The notes: generated by a model not told the origin, from the sequence alone. A DNA stretch of 64,000 bases from Acidobacteriaceae bacterium (GCA_003138515.1 PLGG01000032.1:1-64000); one strand, 5' to 3'. Shown: positions 17,656-27,047, counted from the stretch's first letter. A program made the numbers and translations.

Positions 17656-18624
17656 ATGAAAGCCATCCAGATCCGGTCCGCAGGCGGACCCGAAGCCCTT
17701 GAACTCGTCGATTTACCGATCCCACAACCTGAGGCCGGCCAGGTGCTCATCCGCATCGAGGCGACCGGCGTCAACTTTATCGAGATCTGCTTCCGCAAAG
17801 GCGTCTACAAAGCTTCGTTCCCCATGATTCCGGGCAGCGAGGCTGCCGGAACGGTGGAAGAGCTTGGCCCCGGAGTCAACAGATTCAAAGCAGGCGACGC
17901 CGTTGTGTCCATGAGCGTCATCGGCAGCTACGCTGAGTACGCTCTCGTTCCCGCCGCTCAACTGGTCAAGATCCCCGAGGGTCTAAGTCTGGAACACGCA
18001 GCCGCCGCCATGTTGCAGGGCATGACCGCGCACTACCTGGCCTTCTCCACCTATCCGCTCAAGAAGGGAGACACGGCGCTGGTGCATGCCGGAGCCGGCG
18101 GTGTCGGTCTGCTCCTGACGCAGATTGCCGCTCACATCGGCGCGCGCGTCATCACCACGGTCTCCACCAAGGCCAAAGCCGAGCTGTCGCGCGAGGCCGG
18201 CGCCTCCGACGTGATTCTGTACACCGAGCAGGACTTCGAAACCGAGGTCAAGCGCCTCACCGGCGGCAAAGGCGTTGACGTCGTCTACGACTCGGTGGGC
18301 AAGACCACCTTCGAGGGCAGCCTCAACTGCCTGCATCCCCGCGGCATGATGGCGCTGTTTGGCGCGTCCAGCGGTCCCGTTCCGCCCTTCGATCCGATTC
18401 AGCTCAACAGCAAAGGTTCGCTCTTTCTTACGCGGCCTACGCTCTGGCACTATATCGCCACGCGCGCGGAGCTGGAATGGCGTGCAGGCGACGTGCTCGG
18501 CTGGGCTGCCAAGGGCGAGCTCAAACTCCGCACCGAGCACACCTATCCGCTGGCCGAAGCCGCCCAGGCCCAGATCGATATAGAAGAACGCAAGACCACC
18601 GGCAAGGTTTTGCTGGTGCCGTAG
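17656..18624 (+). CDS. NADPH:quinone oxidoreductase, zeta-crystallin-like MDR family
   Basis: A 322-residue medium-chain reductase. GroES-like half: MKAIQIRSAGGPEALELVDL, GVNFIEICFRKGVY, GSEAAGTVEELGPGV. Rossmann half: LVHAGAGGVGLLLTQIA (NADPH site), then VYDSVGKTTFEGSL. No zinc-binding Cys set is present, which fits quinone reductases rather than alcohol dehydrogenases. The start at 17656 was chosen over the longer frame because it begins the family N terminus; no strong ribosome site. Heptad repeats fill the gap after its stop. Confidence 0.93.
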   Translation: MKAIQIRSAGGPEALELVDLPIPQPEAGQVLIRIEATGVNFIEICFRKGVYKASFPMIPGSEAAGTVEELGPGVNRFKAGDAVVSMSVIGSYAEYALVPAAQLVKIPEGLSLEHAAAAMLQGMTAHYLAFSTYPLKKGDTALVHAGAGGVGLLLTQIAAHIGARVITTVSTKAKAELSREAGASDVILYTEQDFETEVKRLTGGKGVDVVYDSVGKTTFEGSLNCLHPRGMMALFGASSGPVPPFDPIQLNSKGSLFLTRPTLWHYIATRAELEWRAGDVLGWAAKGELKLRTEHTYPLAEAAQAQIDIEERKTTGKVLLVP

Positions 18625-18628
18625 GAAC

Positions 18629-18755
18629 AGCTTCTAGCTGCTAGCTTCTAGCCACTAGCGGTTCGCGCTGATTCGAGGTGCGTTGAATACAGAAGGAATT
18701 CTGGGATGGCGCTTCGAAGCTAGAGGCTAGAGGCTGGCAGCTAGAAGCTGGAAAC
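18629..18755. repeat. two heptad repeat blocks between quinone reductase and cobB
   Basis: Block 1 (18629-18663): AGCTTCT, AGCTGCT, AGCTTCT, AGCCACT, AGCGGTT. Block 2 (18714-18755): TCGAAGC, TAGAGGC, TAGAGGC, TGGCAGC, TAGAAGC, TGGAAAC. The second is roughly the reverse complement of the first and ends 3 nt before the cobB ATG, so the gap could fold into a long imperfect hairpin. Confidence 0.8.
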
Positions 18756-18758
18756 TGA

Positions 18759-19478
18759 ATGTCGCAAATCTCCATTAAGCAAGAGGACCGCGTCTTCGTT
18801 CTCACCGGAGCGGGCATCAGCGCTGAAAGCGGCCTGCCCACCTTCCGCGCCTCAGACGGCCTGTGGGCTGGTTTTCGCGTCGAGGATGTGTGCACGCCCG
18901 ACGCCTGGCGTCGCGATCCAGCGGGAGTCTGGGCGTTCTACTCCGCGCGTCGCGCGCAGGGCAGCAAAGCGAATCCGAATCCCGCGCACATCGCTCTCGC
19001 CGAGCTTGAGGCGCAGCTCCCCGGCCGCTATTTTCTCTGCACGCAAAATGTCGACAACCTGCATGACCGCGCCGGATCGCGGAATCTCGTCCACATGCAC
19101 GGCGAGCTAGCCAAGGCGCGCTGCGAGCGCGAGTGCGGCCGCCCGCCAGTCGACGACCGCGCCATCTACGCGAGCCTCGACGAAGTTGGCCGCTGCTCCT
19201 GCGGTGGCCGCATGCGCCCGCACATCGTTTTCTTCGGCGAGATTCCGCTTGAGATGCCGCGCATCGAGCGCGAAATCGCCGAATCCACTTTGATGATCGT
19301 CATCGGCACATCGGGCAACGTTTATCCCGCCGCCGGCTTCGTCAATTGGGCTCGCCAGTCGGGCGCGCAAACCGTCTACATCGGCCCCGAGCCGCCGCTC
19401 AACGCCTCCGCCTTCACCCACATCGTCGAAGGCAAAGCCGGAGAAGTGCTGCCCGGGCTGTTTGACGTCCAATCCTGA
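18759..19478 (+). CDS. cobB: class III sirtuin, NAD-dependent protein deacylase
   Basis: A 239-residue Sir2 enzyme. NAD site GAGISAESGLPTFR, TQNVDNLHDRAGS, catalytic His in HMHGEL, and four zinc-ligand Cys (CERECG and CSCGG). The FYSARR motif places Tyr and Arg at the positions that bind acidic acyl groups in SIRT5/CobB, so desuccinylase or demalonylase activity is expected besides deacetylation. ATG 18759 follows a heptad repeat array, and no Shine-Dalgarno is present. Confidence 0.93.
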   Translation: MSQISIKQEDRVFVLTGAGISAESGLPTFRASDGLWAGFRVEDVCTPDAWRRDPAGVWAFYSARRAQGSKANPNPAHIALAELEAQLPGRYFLCTQNVDNLHDRAGSRNLVHMHGELAKARCERECGRPPVDDRAIYASLDEVGRCSCGGRMRPHIVFFGEIPLEMPRIEREIAESTLMIVIGTSGNVYPAAGFVNWARQSGAQTVYIGPEPPLNASAFTHIVEGKAGEVLPGLFDVQS

Positions 19479-19785
19479 AGCTACGGGCTACGGGCTACCG
19501 CCTTCCGCGTGACTCCCTGCTCCACAACGAATCTGGCTAACGCCTCTCGACTGCGAAAGCTAAGTCGGGCATTCTTATGAATGTCCATTCGATCCCTCCG
19601 AAGCAACTGATTGCTCGTCACAACCAGCTTCTCCGGTTCAGTTCGAATGGACAACCTCTTGAAAGATCACAGGTGCCCCACCCTCGCGGCGCTTCTGTTT
19701 TTGCCGCCAGTGTGGGAGCAGGCGCTAACTCGCTAACTCGCTAACTTGCCAACGTCCGCGAAGCGGGCGCCAACTCGCCAACTTG
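19477..19785. repeat. intergenic repeats and a long inverted repeat after cobB
   Basis: Three heptads (GAAGCTA, CGGGCTA, CGGGCTA; 19477-19497) begin at the cobB stop. An 11-bp perfect inverted repeat follows (TGTCCATTCGA 19582-19592 / TCGAATGGACA 19643-19653). Near the end of the TonB gene an 8-bp array (GCTAACTC type, 19724-19755 and 19769-19792) runs into that gene's stop codon. No gene was seen here. Confidence 0.7.
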
Positions 19786-22098
19786 CTAAAACTTGAACCT
19801 GTACCTCGCTTCCACTGCGAACATTCGCGGATCGTTCCAGTGAAGCCCGCCGATAGTGATCGAATTATCCAGCAGCACGCGGTGATTGGTCGCATTGGTC
19901 ACCGTCGCCGACAGCTTCCAGTTTTCGCCGAATGCATGTCCCACCGACGCATCGAACGTCGTGTGCACCGGCAGGTACGGCCCGTTGTACGGCCCCTCGT
20001 TCGCGTCTGCCAGCCCGTTCGTAAACCCCGATCCGTAATACACATTCGTCGCGAACCACGTATGCGCCGGCAATTTCGCGGTGAACCCCGTGTTCAGCGT
20101 GTTGCGCTGGTCGTGGTCGAGCGGAACGTAATCAGGCCCGAGGTCGCACGCCGGGTCGGTCGCAATGCTGCAAGTAAACCCGCCGACAATATTTCCGCGC
20201 TGCTCGGCAATCTGGTTCGAATACGTCACATAGAACTGTCCGTAGCGCCCGAGCGACGGCGAGTGCAGCGTCATCTCCCAGGCGCGCACCAGAGCGCCAT
20301 CGACGGCGATGGGAATGCACGCATTCGATTCACCAATGCAGGAGTGGTCGAGGAAGTTGTTCACGCGATTCTTGAACGTATCCACATCCAGCATCCATCC
20401 CCGGTAGGGAATCTCGATGCCGAGCTGGTGCTCCTCGTCGCGCTCCGAGGGCAATGGCGTGAAGGCGTTCTCACCGCCTCCCGAACTGCTCGCGTAATTC
20501 AGCGCCGCGCTCGAAACTGTAAGAATCGGCGCAGGCTGGAAAAAGTGTCCGTAGAATCCGCGCAGCACCCAGTTCAGTTTCGGAATCCGCACTGTCGCTC
20601 CGATGCGCGGATACGTTGCGCTCTCGTTTACCTCCGCGCGATAAATCGAGAAGCGCTCGCCGCCAAGTAATGTCACGTACTTTCCCAGCCGCAGATGATC
20701 GCCAACGGAAAACTCCACAAGCCCCGCGCTTTCGTTGGCTGGCGTGTTGGGCTGCGATGGTCCGCTTTCATCGTTCACCTGTATGCCAAACAGATCGTCT
20801 TCTTTCTGATAAAACGAATACATCCCGCCGGAAAAGCTGTTCAGAAATGCATTGGAGCCCGCATCGAGCCGAGCGTCGGCCTGCGCGCCCGCGTAGTTCG
20901 ATTGCTGATGCCAGGTCGTCGCCACCGGCTGGTCGGTTGCGAGCGAATCGTAATCCGCCTGGTTGAAGTGGTAGAACGGCGCCACCGAAATCAGCGCCCT
21001 CGGCGAAAGCGTGTGCACCCAATTCGCGACGACAAACGAATCGCGCTCCTTTTGCGTGTCGCGCAGGCCCCAGGAACAGTAGTAGCCCGTGTCGCCGCCG
21101 GGACATTCGTAGTCGTTCCGGCTCGGATCGTACGGCACCTGAAAAAAATCCTGCCGGTATTGCCCATCCACACGCATCTGGTCCTTTGCCGTCTGGTTGC
21201 GGATCAGCGACACAAATCCGCTCTCGGAGTTCGTCGCATCGTGGTAGATCGCCGCAACCGGCGTCGCCAGCCCGTAGTTCGACCTCGACCCGGTCGCGCT
21301 TGCGTACCACGCGCTCTTCTCTGAGTGGTCGCCGAGTGCCACCTGCGCCTCGCCGCTGTACAAGTTGCCCGCGTAGAGCATCACCTCGCCGTTGCGGTTG
21401 AACTCGAAACCATTCCGCGGCAGCACGTTGAACATTCCGTACGTGCGGTCGCCCAGGTCGGCGTCATAGCTGCCGCGCTCGGTCTCCATCGAATCGATGT
21501 CCTTGGGATCGATCTGCGGGCCCACGTTCGACGCGATTTTCGTGTTGGGAATCGCCACGCCGTCGATCAGCCAGCTCGTCTGGTGGCCGCCGCGCATGTG
21601 CAGCATGTCGTGCGTCATGTACGCGCCGGGCACGTAGTCGGTAATCATCTCGGTGCCCGTGGTGCGGTCAGCGCCAGGCGTCTCGTCGATCGTTTGCCGC
21701 GTAATCAGCGTCGCCGGCGTCACCGTGTCGGCCGAGCTGGCCGTTCCGCTCACCACCACCGACTGCATAGAGCCAGCGATCTCCAGCGGGATGTGCAGCA
21801 CCGGATTCGTGCCGGATTCCACCTCGAGCGCCTGCGTTGCGTTGGCGAATCCGCTTGCTGTCACTGTCAGCCGGTACACGCCGATCGGCGTCTGCAGCAA
21901 TTCGAATTCCCCTTCGGCACTGGTCGTGGCGTGCAGCGCAAAATCGGAGTCCGCGGCCTCGAGCGTGACCATCGCGCCCGCAATCGGCCGGTGCTGCGGG
22001 TCGTGAACCACTCCGTGCACAGTGGCAAACACCGTCGCAGATGCGGGCAGGGAAGCGGCCAGCAACAGCGCCAACACGAGAAGATGAAAACGTCGCAT
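19786..22098 (-). CDS. TonB-dependent receptor with N-terminal carboxypeptidase-regulatory-like domain
   Basis: A 770-residue outer-membrane protein. Signal peptide (MRRFHLLVLALLLAASLPAS), then a CarboxypepD_reg-like Ig domain (TVHGVVHDPQHRPIAGAMVT), a plug domain (around LITRQTIDETPGAD to MHDMLHMRGGHQTSWLIDG) and a long beta barrel ending in aromatic YRFKF, the usual terminal strand. This architecture is typical of acidobacterial receptors for carbohydrate or metal uptake; the ligand is not evident. The open frame extends to 22263, but the signal peptide sets the start at 22098. A Cys/His-rich small secreted protein is encoded just upstream on the same strand. Confidence 0.9.
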   Translation of the reverse strand: MRRFHLLVLALLLAASLPASATVFATVHGVVHDPQHRPIAGAMVTLEAADSDFALHATTSAEGEFELLQTPIGVYRLTVTASGFANATQALEVESGTNPVLHIPLEIAGSMQSVVVSGTASSADTVTPATLITRQTIDETPGADRTTGTEMITDYVPGAYMTHDMLHMRGGHQTSWLIDGVAIPNTKIASNVGPQIDPKDIDSMETERGSYDADLGDRTYGMFNVLPRNGFEFNRNGEVMLYAGNLYSGEAQVALGDHSEKSAWYASATGSRSNYGLATPVAAIYHDATNSESGFVSLIRNQTAKDQMRVDGQYRQDFFQVPYDPSRNDYECPGGDTGYYCSWGLRDTQKERDSFVVANWVHTLSPRALISVAPFYHFNQADYDSLATDQPVATTWHQQSNYAGAQADARLDAGSNAFLNSFSGGMYSFYQKEDDLFGIQVNDESGPSQPNTPANESAGLVEFSVGDHLRLGKYVTLLGGERFSIYRAEVNESATYPRIGATVRIPKLNWVLRGFYGHFFQPAPILTVSSAALNYASSSGGGENAFTPLPSERDEEHQLGIEIPYRGWMLDVDTFKNRVNNFLDHSCIGESNACIPIAVDGALVRAWEMTLHSPSLGRYGQFYVTYSNQIAEQRGNIVGGFTCSIATDPACDLGPDYVPLDHDQRNTLNTGFTAKLPAHTWFATNVYYGSGFTNGLADANEGPYNGPYLPVHTTFDASVGHAFGENWKLSATVTNATNHRVLLDNSITIGGLHWNDPRMFAVEARYRFKF

Positions 22099-22316
22099 GA
22101 AAGAAGACCCCCGGACTAGGCCGGCTCGAACGCAAATAGCCATCGCACGTCGCCTTCGCTGGGCCACGACGCATAGCAGTATTTGGGGAAGCGCCCGCAA
22201 TCGCGCACAAAACGGTTTCCGCTCTCGGAGCGCGGCGCCACATCGGCGAGCGCATTCCGCCAAGCGGACGAATAGAATCGTCCCGGCAAATTCAGGGCAA
22301 ATGATTCAGGGCAGGT

Positions 22317-22706
22317 TTAGCAGTGTTCGATTGCCGGAGGGCCGCGTCCGGCATGCGCGCGGCTGGGGCGAGAAAACTCCGCCATCCGCTCGAACGCGGA
22401 AGCGGGAGTGCGCGTAAACTCAGGGTGAAAACTTGCCGGTGCGGTCGCGAGCGCATGAGCCGGCATCAGCATCGAAAATGTGAGTCCGTGATAGAGCGGG
22501 CAAGTGAGCGGAGCGGAAAAGCTCGGGGTAGGATCGATGCCCCGGCCGGCACTCGTGGCCATAATCTCGGCGCACATGGCGCAATGGTGCGCGCCGTGCC
22601 GCCGGCAGCACGCTGGCAGGCCCGCGTCCGCGCTGCTATCGACGAAGGCCGACAGCGGCCCGAGCCCGAAAAACAGGATGAGGAAAATGGAGAAGCCGCG
22701 CCGCAT
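22317..22706 (-). CDS. small secreted Cys/His-rich protein linked to a TonB receptor
   Basis: A 129-residue protein with an N-terminal hydrophobic segment (MRRGFSIFLILFFGLGPLSA) and a metal-binding-like cluster PACCRRHGAHHCAMCAEIM. Similar CCRR-x-HHC proteins occur in Acidobacteria next to TonB receptors or copper genes, so a metal (copper) connection is plausible but unproven. It precedes the TonB receptor gene in the same direction with about 220 bp between. Minus-strand TAGCAT lies 9 nt before the ATG. Confidence 0.6.
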   Translation of the reverse strand: MRRGFSIFLILFFGLGPLSAFVDSSADAGLPACCRRHGAHHCAMCAEIMATSAGRGIDPTPSFSAPLTCPLYHGLTFSMLMPAHALATAPASFHPEFTRTPASAFERMAEFSRPSRAHAGRGPPAIEHC

Positions 22707-22833
22707 CTGAAGCTCATGCTAGCAGACACTCAACAGCGCAGAGAAGCCAGTGACAAGGAAGTGACAATGATCCGCGCGGCGCCGAGGGAAATCAGACGAG
22801 AGCGGACCACAACTCACTGATGCTCGACCGCTG

Positions 22834-22875
22834 CCCACTGCCCACTGCCAACTGTCCACTGACAACTGACAACTG
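22834..22875. repeat. six 7-bp repeats before hom
   Basis: CCCACTG, CCCACTG, CCAACTG, TCCACTG, ACAACTG, ACAACTG, about 70 bp upstream of the hom start. Confidence 0.85.
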
Positions 22876-22942
22876 CCTTCCTCGGCTATCATCTACGTAT
22901 CGCCTGGTCTTGCCCGCCGGCACAAAGCAAAGGAAGATTCCG

Positions 22943-24250
22943 GTGCCTCAAGCGCACAGCTCCGCTCCGCCGTCCGATACGCCTGCCGCGCACACGCGCA
23001 AGCCCGGCTCCGCCCGCCATCTCCGCATTGCCATCTTCGGCTTTGGAACAGTGGGCAGCTCGGTGGCGCGCATTCTCGTCGAATCCAAGCCGCAAGGCCT
23101 CGAGCTGACCCACATCTTCAACCGCAAGGTCGCGCGCAAGCGCGTGGCCTGGGCGCCCGCGAGCATCGTCTGGAGCGAAGATGCCGATGCCGTGCTCGCC
23201 TCCGATGTGGACGTGATCGTCGAGCTCGCCGGCGGCCTCGATCCCGCTGGAACCTGGGTGCGCCGCGCGCTCGAAGCAGGCAAAAGCGTCGTCACCGCCA
23301 ACAAGAAACTCATCGCCTATCACGGCATCGATCTGGAGCGGCTGGCTGCGGCTAAAGGTGGCCATCTGAAATACGGCGCCGCCGTGGCAGGCGGAATCCC
23401 CGTCATTCCCGGCCTCGAGCAGGGCATGGCGGGCGACCGCATCGAGCGCCTTGATGGCATTCTCAACGGCACCTGCAATTTCATCCTGAGCAAAATGGAA
23501 GAAGGCGCGGAGTACGCCACCGTGCTGGCCGAGGCACAGGCCAAAGGCTATGCCGAAGCCGACCCCACCGAGGACGTGGGCGGATTCGACGCGCGCGCCA
23601 AGCTTGCCATTCTCATGCGCCTCGCTCTACGCGTGCAGGTCGACCCCGACGAAATCGTTCCGCGCTCCATCACCACCATCACGTCCGTCGATTTCAGCTA
23701 TGCCCGCGATCTCGGCTGCACCATTCGCCAGGTGTCGCGCGCCCAGCAGGTCGATGGGCTGATCGCGGCTACAGTCGGTCCCATGCTCGTCGCTCTGCGC
23801 TCGCCGCTTGCCTGGTCGCAGGGAACCGAGAACATGGTTATCGCAAGCGGCCACTACGGCGGCGACGTTGTTTTTTCCGGCCACGGCGCGGGCGGCCATC
23901 CCACCGCGGTCGCAGTCGTCAGCGATCTGCTCGCCCTCGCGCACGGATCGCAGCGCGTCGAAATTCCCTCAGCCCCGGCCCGCCTCGGCGACGAGTTCGA
24001 GGTTCCTCATTACATACGCTTCCTCGTGAAAGACCGCCCGGGCATCGTGGCCGCCATCACTACCGCGCTCGCCGAGGAGCAGATCAACATTCGCGCCATC
24101 GTGCAAAAGGCCGGCTATCCGGCTCACGCGCTGCCCTTCGTGGTCACCGTGGAGCCGTGTAAATCCTCCGCGCTGAAGCGCGCGCTGGCCCACATCCAAT
24201 CCATGGATTGCATGCTCGTCGAGCCACTCGACCTGCAGATGCTCGAGTAG
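22943..24250 (+). CDS. hom: homoserine dehydrogenase with C-terminal ACT domain
   Basis: A 435-residue enzyme reducing aspartate semialdehyde to homoserine on the way to threonine and methionine. Rossmann start IAIFGFGTVGSSVARIL, catalytic region NGTCNFILSKMEEG and EADPTEDVGGFDARAKLAIL, and an ACT domain from about 360 (YIRFLVKDRPGIVAAITTAL) for amino-acid feedback. There is a ~30-residue low-complexity N-terminal tail. The GTG at 22943 was chosen because AAGGAAG lies just upstream; an earlier in-frame ATG is at 22820 but runs through the repeat array. Confidence 0.94.
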   Translation: MPQAHSSAPPSDTPAAHTRKPGSARHLRIAIFGFGTVGSSVARILVESKPQGLELTHIFNRKVARKRVAWAPASIVWSEDADAVLASDVDVIVELAGGLDPAGTWVRRALEAGKSVVTANKKLIAYHGIDLERLAAAKGGHLKYGAAVAGGIPVIPGLEQGMAGDRIERLDGILNGTCNFILSKMEEGAEYATVLAEAQAKGYAEADPTEDVGGFDARAKLAILMRLALRVQVDPDEIVPRSITTITSVDFSYARDLGCTIRQVSRAQQVDGLIAATVGPMLVALRSPLAWSQGTENMVIASGHYGGDVVFSGHGAGGHPTAVAVVSDLLALAHGSQRVEIPSAPARLGDEFEVPHYIRFLVKDRPGIVAAITTALAEEQINIRAIVQKAGYPAHALPFVVTVEPCKSSALKRALAHIQSMDCMLVEPLDLQMLE

Positions 24251-24281
24251 AATTGCTTCGGGACTGGCAAAGATCTGACTC

Positions 24282-24309
24282 GGTCCCTGGTCCCTAAGTC
24301 CCGAAGTCC
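24282..24309. repeat. four 7-bp repeats after hom
   Basis: GGTCCCT, GGTCCCT, AAGTCCC, GAAGTCC between hom and the next small gene. Confidence 0.6.
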
Positions 24310-24330
24310 CCTGGGAGAGAGGTCGCACCC

Positions 24331-24537
24331 GTGATCGGCACCATCTATCGATGTGAAATCTGCGGTGAAGAGAGCGATAATCCGCAGCACTGGACCGTCG
24401 TCCATTGCAACGACGCTCAGCTGACAGTCTACAAATGGACCAGGGAAGCCGCCGACTCGCCCGGCGCGCGCCACTACTGCGGAGAAGCTCACGCGCAGGT
24501 GTACATCAGCCGCTGGCTTGCCGCCGCCTGCAGTTGA
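24331..24537 (+). CDS. small zinc-ribbon-like protein
   Basis: A 68-residue protein starting MIGTIYRCEICGEESDNPQH with CEIC and later Cys/His (VVHCND, HYCGEAHAQ), a plausible treble-clef or ribbon zinc site. Function is unknown. GTG start with GAGAGG about 9 nt upstream. It lies 80 bp after hom in the same direction and may be cotranscribed; it is convergent with the LacI gene. Confidence 0.65.
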   Translation: MIGTIYRCEICGEESDNPQHWTVVHCNDAQLTVYKWTREAADSPGARHYCGEAHAQVYISRWLAAACS

Positions 24538-24565
24538 ATCCCGTCTTTGCGGTTGAATTCCTGTC

Positions 24566-25639
24566 TCAATGTCCGTTGTTTGCCGGCCCGGTCGATTCGC
24601 GGATAATCAACTCCGATTCCATGAAGATGTCTGTTGGAAACGCTTTCTTTTTGTCTGCAATCCGCTCCAGCAGTGCCTTCGCGCCGCGCCTGCCCATCTC
24701 CGCCAGCGGCTGGCGCACCGTGGTGAGAGAAGGCGTGGAATACGCCGCGGATAGAATATCGTCGAATCCCACCACCGAAACGTCTCCCGGCACGCTCAGT
24801 CCCGCATCCTTTAGCGCGCGAATGGCGCCGATCGCGGAAATGTCATTGAAGCAAAACACAGCGGTGAAGTCGCGCGTTCTTTCCAGCAACGCCTGCATCG
24901 GCTTAAAGCCGATCTCCGGCGCCATGGGGTGCTGCCCGGCCTTGGTTGACCATCCTGCCGCGTCGATGCGGATCGCCAGATCCGGATCCAGCTTCAAATC
25001 CATCTCCCGGGCCACCTGCTGAATGCTTTCCCAGCGGAACTCCGAGTCGGGAATCGCGCGCGGGCCGCGCATGATGGCAATCCGCCGGTGGCCCAGCTTG
25101 TACAAATGAGCCAACGCCTGCTGCACCGCCTGGTGATGATCGAGAACGATATTTGCGACCTTGTCTGCCGAGCAATGCGCCGAAATGGCTACTACCGGCA
25201 CCGGTACCGCAAGCTCTTCCACGGACGTATTGAGCAGCAGAAGGCCGTCGACCGCGCGCTCCACCAGCATCCGGGGATACTTTTCGATCAACTCCGGCTT
25301 CCAATCGTGGCACGCGGTGAAATAGAAGTAATGGGCCGCGGTCAGCTCCTGCACCACGCCGCTCATCACGCGCGTAAAGTAGCCTTCGCTCAGGTCCGGC
25401 GCCAATACTCCCACGCTCATGGATCGGCTTTGCCGCAGCGACCGTGCAAAATAGTTGGGCCGGTAGTTCAGCCGTTCCGCAGCTTCAACCACCCGCTTGC
25501 GAGTTTCCTCCGGGATGGATTTGGCGCTCGGCGAGTTATTCAGCACAAGGGAAACCGTCGTCTGGGAGAGCTCCAGATGATCGGCCAGCATGCGCAGGTT
25601 CACATGACCTGGCGCCAGCGTCGTCTTTCCCTTTGTCAT
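24566..25639 (-). CDS. LacI-family transcriptional regulator
   Basis: A 357-residue repressor. LacI HTH at residues ~13-60 (VNLRMLADHLELSQTTVSLV, then NNSPSAKSIPEETRKRVVEA and LNYRPNYFARSLR), followed by a periplasmic-binding-protein-like effector domain (VGVLAPDLSEGYFTRVMSGV ... VVGFDDILSAAYSTPSLTTV). The ligand is probably a sugar by family; no sugar genes are adjacent. On the minus strand TACAAC ends 6 nt before the ATG, near the leaderless pattern seen elsewhere but with a C as the last base. A palindrome at 25707 may be its operator. Confidence 0.92.
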   Translation of the reverse strand: MTKGKTTLAPGHVNLRMLADHLELSQTTVSLVLNNSPSAKSIPEETRKRVVEAAERLNYRPNYFARSLRQSRSMSVGVLAPDLSEGYFTRVMSGVVQELTAAHYFYFTACHDWKPELIEKYPRMLVERAVDGLLLLNTSVEELAVPVPVVAISAHCSADKVANIVLDHHQAVQQALAHLYKLGHRRIAIMRGPRAIPDSEFRWESIQQVAREMDLKLDPDLAIRIDAAGWSTKAGQHPMAPEIGFKPMQALLERTRDFTAVFCFNDISAIGAIRALKDAGLSVPGDVSVVGFDDILSAAYSTPSLTTVRQPLAEMGRRGAKALLERIADKKKAFPTDIFMESELIIRESTGPANNGH

Positions 25640-25706
25640 GTTGGAGTTGTACCATGCGAACCCGTAAAGAAGGTAGACGTATTCCTGGCTAGTACATCGA
25701 TTTTCT

Positions 25707-25721
25707 GATCACAATGTGATC
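25707..25721. promoter_or_regulatory. palindrome GATCACAATGTGATC, candidate LacI operator
   Basis: Perfect 7-bp arms around a single A, 68 bp upstream of the LacI gene start and in the gap shared with pstC. It could be an autoregulatory site or a CRP-like element. Confidence 0.4.
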
Positions 25722-25891
25722 CATGACACTTCGAAAAGGCTCATTTTTGCTGTGATTTGGCTTCTTTACCCCCGCCAGGTCCGCCGCGCCTCCCGCGGCC
25801 GGCTCAGGCGTCATCGCGTTTTCCACCCGTATGCGCTTGATTTTGCTTCCTTGTAACCTCGCGTTCATAATTGCCCGGTAGCCTGACGACT

Positions 25892-26983
25892 GTGGACGCC
25901 ACTGTGCCTGAGATTCGTATCTCCCAGCCCCAGACTCAACCGGAAGCCGCCTTGACTCCTCCACAGGCATCCGCCCCAGTGCCTCCGCCGGAGCACTCGG
26001 CCATTCGCCGCTTCCTGCTCGCGCGGGGCAACTCTGCCATCGCCGACCGAGTCTTCCGGGCGCTCATGATTCTGTGCGCGCTCAGCATCTTTGGCATTGT
26101 GGTCCTCATTGCATGGCAGTTAATCGAGCGATCCCAGCTCTCCTGGCAAGCCTTCGGATTCAACTTCTTCTGGAAAACTTACATCGACCCGACGACCGGT
26201 CTTCCTTCCTACTGGGACCCGGTCAACGGCTACTTCAGCGCATTGCCATTCGTCTACGGCACTCTGGTCTCCTCGCTTCTCTCGTTGCTGCTGGCGGTTC
26301 CTCTGGCGATCGGCGTCGCCATTTTCCTCACCGAAATGTGTCCCGGACTTCTCCGCGCGCCACTGGCCTTTTTGACCGAGTTGCTGGCCGCAATTCCCAG
26401 CATCATTTACGGATTGTGGGCCGTCTTCGTCCTCGTGCCGCTGCTCCGCCATTACGTGAACCCCTTCCTCATTAAGAGCCTGGGATGGACCGGATTCTTT
26501 GACGACAGCAATCCCACCGGTCTCGGCTTTTTCGCCTCAGCCGTCATTCTCGCAATCATGATTCTGCCCATTATCTCCTCGCTCACGCGCGAGGTAATGA
26601 CGGCTGTGCCCCACTCGCAACGCGAAGCGGTGCTGGCCCTTGGCGCCACGCGCTGGGAGATGATTCGCATGGGCGTTCTGCGCAACGCCCGCGTCGGCAT
26701 CGTCGGCGGCGTTATTCTCGGCCTCGGCCGCGCGCTCGGCGAAACCATGGCCGTCACCATGGTCATCGGCAACACACCAGAGATTCATCGTTCCTTGCTT
26801 GCCAATGGCGCCTCGATGGCCTCCGTCATCGCCAACGAATTCACCGAGGCCGTAACCGACATGCACCTGAGCGCGCTCATCGAGATTGGCCTCGCGCTCT
26901 TTATCGTCACCATTATCGTGAACGCAATTGCCCGCCTGCTCGTCTGGGCGGTCACGCGCGGAGCACCGGCAACCCAACGTTGA
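25892..26983 (+). CDS. pstC: phosphate ABC transporter permease PstC
   Basis: A 363-residue inner-membrane permease with an extra ~40-residue Pro/Gln-rich cytoplasmic N terminus, then about six to seven transmembrane segments starting near residue 50. The EAA loop region reads HSQREAVLALGATRWEMIRM, followed by GRALGETMAVTMVIGNTP. It forms the phosphate channel with PstA, powered by PstB. GTG 25892 is chosen as the first plausible start; TAGCCT lies 7 nt upstream (near-leaderless). No PstS binding protein is encoded in the window. Confidence 0.93.
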   Translation: MDATVPEIRISQPQTQPEAALTPPQASAPVPPPEHSAIRRFLLARGNSAIADRVFRALMILCALSIFGIVVLIAWQLIERSQLSWQAFGFNFFWKTYIDPTTGLPSYWDPVNGYFSALPFVYGTLVSSLLSLLLAVPLAIGVAIFLTEMCPGLLRAPLAFLTELLAAIPSIIYGLWAVFVLVPLLRHYVNPFLIKSLGWTGFFDDSNPTGLGFFASAVILAIMILPIISSLTREVMTAVPHSQREAVLALGATRWEMIRMGVLRNARVGIVGGVILGLGRALGETMAVTMVIGNTPEIHRSLLANGASMASVIANEFTEAVTDMHLSALIEIGLALFIVTIIVNAIARLLVWAVTRGAPATQR

Positions 26984-27047
26984 GAAACAGAAACAGGTCA
27001 GGCAATCGCTGAAGAAGAGGATCCCGAGAAAGGAAATAGAAGACCAA

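Noticed and set aside
22323-22820. 165-residue plus-strand frame opposite the small Cys/His protein
   Set aside because: Arg-rich shadow; the minus strand has a signal peptide and metal-like motif.
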